DNA of 64,000 nucleotides from Nepenthes gracilis (taxonomy: Eukaryota > Streptophyta > Magnoliopsida > Caryophyllales > Nepenthaceae). Shown here piece after piece: positions 59,289 through 64,000 of this stretch; the stretch's first letter is position 1; every line of letters starts with the position of its first letter. The DNA is taken from NCBI GenBank assembly GCA_033239525.1, contig BSYO01000013.1, positions 10,812,501 to 10,876,500 of the forward strand, given 5' to 3'. Both the position numbers and the translations under genes were made by a program. Under the pieces are notes generated by a model. That model worked only from the letters and a program-made list of their open reading frames with translations, made no database searches and had not been told where the DNA came from.

Positions 59289-61101
59289 ATGGCCTCTGTG
59301 GCAGATTTCTCGTCCGTCTTGAGAGAAAACGATATAAAGGCATTGTGCGTCGAGTTCAACATCCCCAAGGAGATGACTTGGAAAATTCCGGACAATGACG
59401 ACAAAGCCATTACCCCACCGGAGGGGTACATTACCGCCTACGAGGCCCATCTGAGGAGCGGCCTCCGCCTGCCGCTGCCGGAGGAGTTGGAATCAATCAT
59501 GAAGGCTCTGCGAGTACCCATCGTCCAGCTTCACGCTAACGCCGTGAGGTATCTCTGCACCCTGTGTATTTTCTCCGGAAAACTTGGCCAGAAATTTAGG
59601 ATGACCGGCGTTAGGGTTGTGTTTAAATTGAACCCTGGGAGCGAGTGGATATCACTCACTCCCCGTACCGGAATAAAGATTAGTACGGCCATTCACGATT
59701 GACCAAGAACCTGGGCTTGGTTCTTATTCGTGAAGGTGGGGGAGGAATGGCCTCTCGCGAGGAGCTGGGGCGAGATTCCTGAGGTGTACTCTGGTATGCC
59801 ATCTGTGGCGGACTGCATCGCCTACGCATGGCTAACCAAGGCCATACGAGCTAATCCAAATGAGTTTAAGAGGGACTTCTTGGTCTCCCGGGCGGAGTCC
59901 AAGAAGGTCAACTGGGGGCCGCCATCACCGGTTCAGAAGCCACGCCCTCCGGTTAGGATGATGAATCCTGAGGAATCAAAGGGTGTGATCATCCGCCCAA
60001 GGCGCACGGAGGAGGAGTTTTCTGAGAGGGCAACTGGGACGCCTTCCTCATCTTCGTCGCATCTTGATTACGTGGCTGCCGGGATCTGTGGCGGATCTGG
60101 CAGCACTGCTGGAGCTGGGAATTTTATTGAAGACAGGTTGGCGAAAGTCGGAGGGGTCATCCTGGCCCAGCCTGCGGCGAGGGTGGTCCCAGGCACTGCC
60201 TGGATGGAGTCTACGGAGGAGCCAGCTCACGACATGGCTGAGGGCTCACGAGTTTTTATTATGGAGCCGTCGACGAGGGATGATCCTCCAGCAACCGCTC
60301 CAGAGGCAGCCAAGGGGAAGAGGCCTGCTGCGGCAGCTCCGGAAGCTGCAAGAGAGGAGCCCGCCGCTGCTGTTGATGATGATAAGTTTCTGGACCGCAT
60401 TTTGGATGAGGCAGCGGCGTGTTCGGCGCGAGAGGATGCTCCTGGCTCGTCATCTCCTGGTCCACCGCCAACTGGTCCACCGCCAGCTGGGACAGGTCTA
60501 GAGCCCAGGCCTGTGAGGCCCTTGGGGAAGACTTACGAGGTATGATCTCCGTAATGGCTTCCTTGTATTTCTTTCTTCCTTGTGTTTGTAACTCACACTT
60601 CGCTTTTGTCTTGTGCAGTCAAGAAGGTTGATCTCAGCTTTCTCCCGAGAAGTGGAGCAACGTGATCGCATCATTGCGGATCGGGAGGCTGAGATCGCCT
60701 GGCTGGAGGCCAAGCTGGCTGCCTCAGGAGGGGAGCTCTGCTAGCAGACCGCTGCTCTTGAGGCTGTCATGGCGGGCATGGAGGCAGAGAATGCTGAGCT
60801 AAAGGCCGAGGTCGCTCGCTTGAAGGAGGAGCAGGATCGACTTAAGGCGAGTAATAAATGCCTTACCGATAGGGCCGCAGCCTCAGAGAACGAGTTGGCC
60901 ACTCGGATCAGCCTCCATGAGATCGGGGCGCACTGCACGCCCGGCTGTTGGAGGGGCTCAACATTGGATGGCGCGTTGCACGGTTAATCGATCCTGACTT
61001 CCCAATTGAGCTTATTAATCAGAGTAACCGAGCAGCGCAATGTAAGGAAGACCTGGTAGGAGTGCCCCGAGACAGTCAGGGTGGTCCGCCGCCTTTATAG
61101 C
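59289..61101 (+). pseudogene. Element D antisense gene (Transposase_28-like, one intron, coiled coil), nearly intact
   Basis: Runs opposite to D's pol. ATG 59289 (MASVADFSSVLRENDIKALC). The N-terminal domain includes PPEGYITAYEAHLRSGLRLP and LHANAVRYLCTLCIFSGKLG. One in-frame TGA (59700-59702) follows STAIHD; the frame then continues (PRTWAWFLFVKVGEEWPLAR) for a further 280 codons, through a Pro/Ala/Glu-rich part. A phase-0 intron runs 60540-60618 (GAG|GTATGA...TTGTGCAG|TC). The second exon is coiled-coil (EVEQRDRIIADREAEIAWLE, MEAENAELKAEVARLKEEQD), with one TAG near 60742 and one frameshift near 60935, and ends IDPDFPIELINQSNR...PPPL, stop 61099-61101. AATAAAA follows at about 61160. It resembles the Pfam 'putative gypsy type transposon' family. 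Its role is unknown. Confidence 0.8.
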
Positions 61102-61235
61102 CTTTTGTACTTCTTTTGCGATTTTGGATCTTGTGTAAAGTGTAATATACTTTTTGAGCAATAAAATGAAAATTCTTTTCAATTTGGTGTCCATTGTCTT
61201 TATTGCTTTTTGTGTTTGTGTGGATCATTGCACTA
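61102..61235 (+). terminator. 3' UTR and polyadenylation signal of the element D antisense gene
   Basis: AATAAAA near 61160-61166 lies about 60 bp after the stop, preceded by TTGTGTAAAGTGTAATATAC and followed by T-rich sequence. This is the layout of a plant poly(A) region on the plus strand. No transcript evidence is available. Confidence 0.5.
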
Positions 61236-61615
61236 GGCGGCCAACCTGGTTGGTCGGGCGATCCGCTTGATTTGCCTAAGGAGCTAAGTCCCTAGGCTCG
61301 GTAGGTGGTTGTGTTAACCAGCCTTGCGGTGCCGTCCAAGTGGAAACTTGGGCAGTCAGCGTCGGAGAAGAAACGTACTTCGTCGCTGTTCGATCACGCT
61401 ATCCTTTTGTTGAGAAGGTTATTACGTGGGGCGGCCAACCTAGCTGGCTGGCTGCCTAAGGAATAGGATCCTTAAGCTGTGTAGATGGTTGTGTTAACCA
61501 ACCCAGTGGCGCCGTACAAGTGATGACTTGGACAGCCAATGTTGGAGAAGAAATATTTCTCCCTTCAACCGTCGTTGACTGACGTTGCTGCTCCCCGAGA
61601 GGAGGTCGTCGCGTG
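61236..61615. repeat. Two ~190-bp tandem units in element D
   Basis: The second unit starts at 61430, giving a period of about 194 bp. Shared blocks are GGCGGCCAACCT, TGCCTAAGGA, TGGTTGTGTTAACCA, GCCGT-CAAGTG and GTTGGAGAAGAAA or close variants. They lie between pol and the antisense gene. Confidence 0.8.
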
Positions 61616-61641
61616 TGCTATACTTACCCCCTAAGGTTTTT

Positions 61642-61860
61642 AGACCGCTATCGGGCTACTTGGATGACCAAGGTTTAGTACGACCGCTAATGGGCCACCT
61701 GGATTACCAGGGTTTCAGACCGCTCATGGGCCACGTGGATGACTAGGGTTTTAGACCGCTCATAGGCCACCTGGATGATCAGGGTTTCAGACCACTCATG
61801 AGCCACCTGGATGGCCAGGGTTTCAGACTGCTTCTGGGCCACCTGGATGACCAGGGTTTA
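61642..61860. repeat. 36-bp tandem array (6 units) in element D
   Basis: Six units of the form AGACCGCTCATGGGCCAC, CTGGATGACCAGGGTTT. The period is 36-37 bp, the same as the array at 58635 but with unrelated sequence. Confidence 0.9.
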
Positions 61861-62043
61861 ACGAGAGGGTGAAGACCCTCCCGATTTATGGGCAGTCTAG
61901 GTTGGGCGAACCTACAAGGTAAACACAGAATATACATGCACAAAGACTAGGGTCCTATATGCTAAGTAAACTTCTTATTTTGTCAAATTAAAACAAGCAT
62001 GTAAATGAATGCACATAAGTGGATGAGTGCGTACCTGGGTTCT
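61861..62043. other. Element D spacer beside the pol end
   Basis: Non-coding; no motif recognised. Confidence 0.5.
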
Positions 62044-63400
62044 TTATTGGAAGTATCGCTTGAGGTGGGTCGCGTTCCACGTTCGCGGGACCAACTTTTC
62101 GTCCTGGTTTCGGAGTTTGTATGCTCCGTTTTGCAGGACGGCAGAGACAAGGAAAGGTCCCTCCCAGTTGGGAGAGAGCTTGTTGCGGCTGGCCAGCTTG
62201 CCCGTGGCCTCGACGCCTCGTAGGACCAAGTCCCCAACGTCGAACTACCAGGCTTTCACCTTTTTATTGTAGTACCAGGCAACTCGGTGTTGGTACGCTA
62301 CTGTCCGTATTCTGGCGGTGTCGCGGGCTTCCTCTAGCAAGTCTAAGTGCTTCCTGATTTTCTGGGAGTTGGTCTATCGGTCAAAAGACTCCACCCTGAG
62401 ACTTGGCAGCCCGATTTTGACCAGGATCACCGCTTCAGTCCCGTAACAAAGGCTGAAGGGTGTCTCGCGTGTTGCTTCCTTCGGGGTTGTTCGATAGACC
62501 AGAGAACGGAAGGGAGCTCGTCAACCCAGGAGCCCCCAGAGTCCTTCAGATTAGTCTTTAACCCGTGGAATAGCGTGCAATTTGTGACTTCTACCTGTCC
62601 GTTTGCCTGGGGGTATGCCACCGAAGAGTGGACCAACTTGATGCCAAGGCTGGCACGATACTTGATGCCAAGGCTGGCACGATACTTGATGAAACGTTTT
62701 CCCAAAATTGGCTCTCGTTGTCTGTCACTACAACTTCTGGGACGCCAAACCTGCAGACAATGCTCTGACGAAGAAATTCCAGTGCATTGTGTTCCGTGAT
62801 TTTTTCCAGCGGGACTGCCTCGACCCACTTGGTGAAGTAGTCGATGCCCGCGATGATGAACTTCCTTGCCCCGTGGCAATGGGAAATGGGCCGAGAATAT
62901 TGAGCCCCCATTGCGCGAAGGGCCATGGAGCCTGAAGTGACTTCAGGTCAGCGGACGGCTGGTGGTGAAGGTTGCCGTGAACCTGGCAGCTTTTACATTT
63001 CTTTACAAACTCTAGCGCGTCCTTCTTCATCGAGGGCCAATAGTAGCCCTGCCGCATGATCTTGAAGGCAAGGTTTTTCCCGCCTATGTGTGATCCACAG
63101 ATCCCGAGGTGAACTTCGCTCAGCGCGTAGTCGGCCTCCTCGGGAGATAGACAACGGAGATACGGAGTTGAGTATCCGCGGCGATACAGCCGCCCATCGA
63201 CTATCGTGTACCAGCCGGCTGTCTTTTTAACTCGCTTGGCCTTGTCGGCATCCTCTGGGGAGCGATCCGTCGCCAAGTACCTAAGGTAGGGCGTCATCAA
63301 GTTTTCCGTTTTGAAAATCTGCATTGCCTCCTGTTTCTCTATGCTTGGAGCATTCAAGATCTCCCGCATGTCCTCGAATACTGTTTCAGGTTTTCGGCAG
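62044..63400 (-). pseudogene. Element D integrase
   Basis: Read from right to left. TAGWYTIVDGRLYRRGYSTP leads to the zinc-binding domain (DYALSEVHLGICGSHIGGK, YYWPSMKKDALEFVKKCKSC, 63120-62990). The catalytic core follows, with WGLNILGPFPIATG (62900), AGIDYFTKWVEAVPLEKIT, VVTDNESQFW and VHSSVAYPQANGQVEVTN (62630-62580), and the C-terminal part ends PRTWNATHLKRYFQ at 62044. The D, D and E motifs are visible but at least two frameshifts separate them (near 62870 and 62720). A 24-bp direct duplication (about 62640-62690) sits between the second Asp and the Glu. Compared with C, far fewer stops are present. Confidence 0.85.
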
Positions 63401-64000
63401 CAGCGGCTCTAGCCAATGGGTCTGCCTTCCAATTTTCAGTTCGAGGAACGTGAATCAGGATCAGTCTGTCGAAGCCTTGAACAACCTCCTTTGCCTTAGC
63501 CAAGTACTTGGCTAAGCAAGGGTTGTTTGCCTCAATGGTTGACGATCAGTTCGGAGTCGCTGTACACCGCCAATCTCTTGGCAGAGCATTCCTTTCTTAA
63601 TCGTAAGCCGGCTAGCAGGGCTTCATACTCAGCAACGTTGTTGGTCGCTGGGAAGTCAAGTTTGAGGGAATATTTAACCTCGAATCCATCAGGGGTCGTG
63701 AGGACCACCCCTGCTCCGCTGCCATTGTCCGTGGACGATCCGTCCACGTTGAGTGTCCATTCTGGGATCCTGTCGGGTTATTCTACATTTTTAGCGGGCT
63801 GTTCTTCTTAAATTGGGGTCGTGGTCTCAACAATGAAGTCAACCAGAGCCTGTGCCTTTATGGCAAGTCTGATCTTGAATTCGATGTCGAACTCACCCAA
63901 TTTGATAGCCCACTTTACTTGCCGTCCCGAAACATCTGGTTTCTGGAGTATGACTTTCAGCGGCTGGGCAGTAAGGACTACTATGCGATGCGCCTGAAAG
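63401..64000 (-). pseudogene. Element D RNase H region (partial, continues past the window)
   Basis: The second (archaeal-like) RNase H domain is at 63747-63532: LNVDGSSTDNGSGAGVVLTT with the first Asp kept, EYEALLAGLRLRKECSAKRL, and AVYSDSELIVN. Upstream (63780-64000) is the end of the first RNase H, with QPLKVILQKPDVSGRQVKWA and FDIEF. A frame break lies near 63540-63400. This is the best RNase H among the three Tat elements. Confidence 0.8.

Larger units (their letters stand above)
57335..64000 (-). mobile_element. Element D: Tat-lineage Ty3/gypsy element, 3' part (runs out of the window)
   Basis: On minus from the right edge: RNase H, integrase, pol end near 62044, a 3' region with two kinds of tandem repeat, an opposite-strand gene (59289-61101), a further 36-bp array, polypurine tract (58518-58530) and 3' LTR (57335-58517). 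Gag, protease, reverse transcriptase and the 5' LTR lie beyond 64000. It is more GC-rich and better preserved than B and C, suggesting the youngest of the three. Confidence 0.85.

Noticed and set aside
1..64000. tRNA or rRNA genes
   Set aside because: No cloverleaf with a conserved T-loop and no rRNA core sequence was noticed; a covariance-model scan could not be run.

Overview
This window is nuclear DNA of a flowering plant. The evidence is one intronless gene for a probable plastid-targeted LON-domain protein at the left end, and about 50 kb of decayed plant-type LTR retrotransposons with a fossil plant pararetrovirus. Much of the rest is AT-rich DNA in which I recognise nothing. No bacterial, organellar or RNA genes were recognised. 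Nearly all element coding regions carry stops and frameshifts, so most entries are remnants. All boundaries come from reading by eye.

Layout. 1-4173: unassigned flank, the LON-domain gene on the minus strand (2883-3725) and its upstream region. 4174-11242: a block of about 5.2 kb (part of a minus-strand LTR plus a 5'-truncated Ty1/copia element with its 3' LTR) held exactly between two copies of a ~930-bp direct repeat. 12256-24286: a full-length, decayed Ty3/gypsy element of the Tat lineage (element B, pol on minus). 25329-27374: a solo LTR of about 2 kb with a perfect 5-bp target duplication. 29.9-44.0 kb: a Caulimoviridae-type endogenous pararetrovirus on the plus strand, split in its protease region by a second full-length Tat element (C, 33154-43384) and cut off at 43966 by another LTR. 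44887-50418: a gypsy element on minus with gag but no recognisable pol (TR-GAG-like); its LTR family matches the solo LTR. 50419-56206: AT-rich, nothing recognised. 56207-57334: 3' end of a Ty1/copia element on minus, cut by a third Tat element (D) that runs from 57335 out of the window.

The most interesting signal is shared by the three Tat elements. Each carries, between the end of pol and the 3' LTR, a gene on the strand opposite to pol. Its predicted product has an N-terminal domain like the 'putative gypsy type transposon' (Transposase_28-like) family, an acidic or Pro/Ala-rich middle and a coiled-coil C-terminus. In all three a short phase-0 intron (72, 94 and 79 bp) follows a GAG codon. 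Elements C and D also have satellite-like tandem arrays near this gene. The three share the LTR ends TGATG...CATCA and the polypurine tract CATGGGRGGCTAG.

Relative ages follow from nesting. The pararetrovirus is older than element C. The copia remnant at 56.2-57.3 kb is older than element D. The ~930-bp repeat copies are about 98% alike although the copia block between them is badly decayed, so the duplication is younger than that decay. Much of the decay is G-to-A and C-to-T change, as expected for long-methylated plant repeats.
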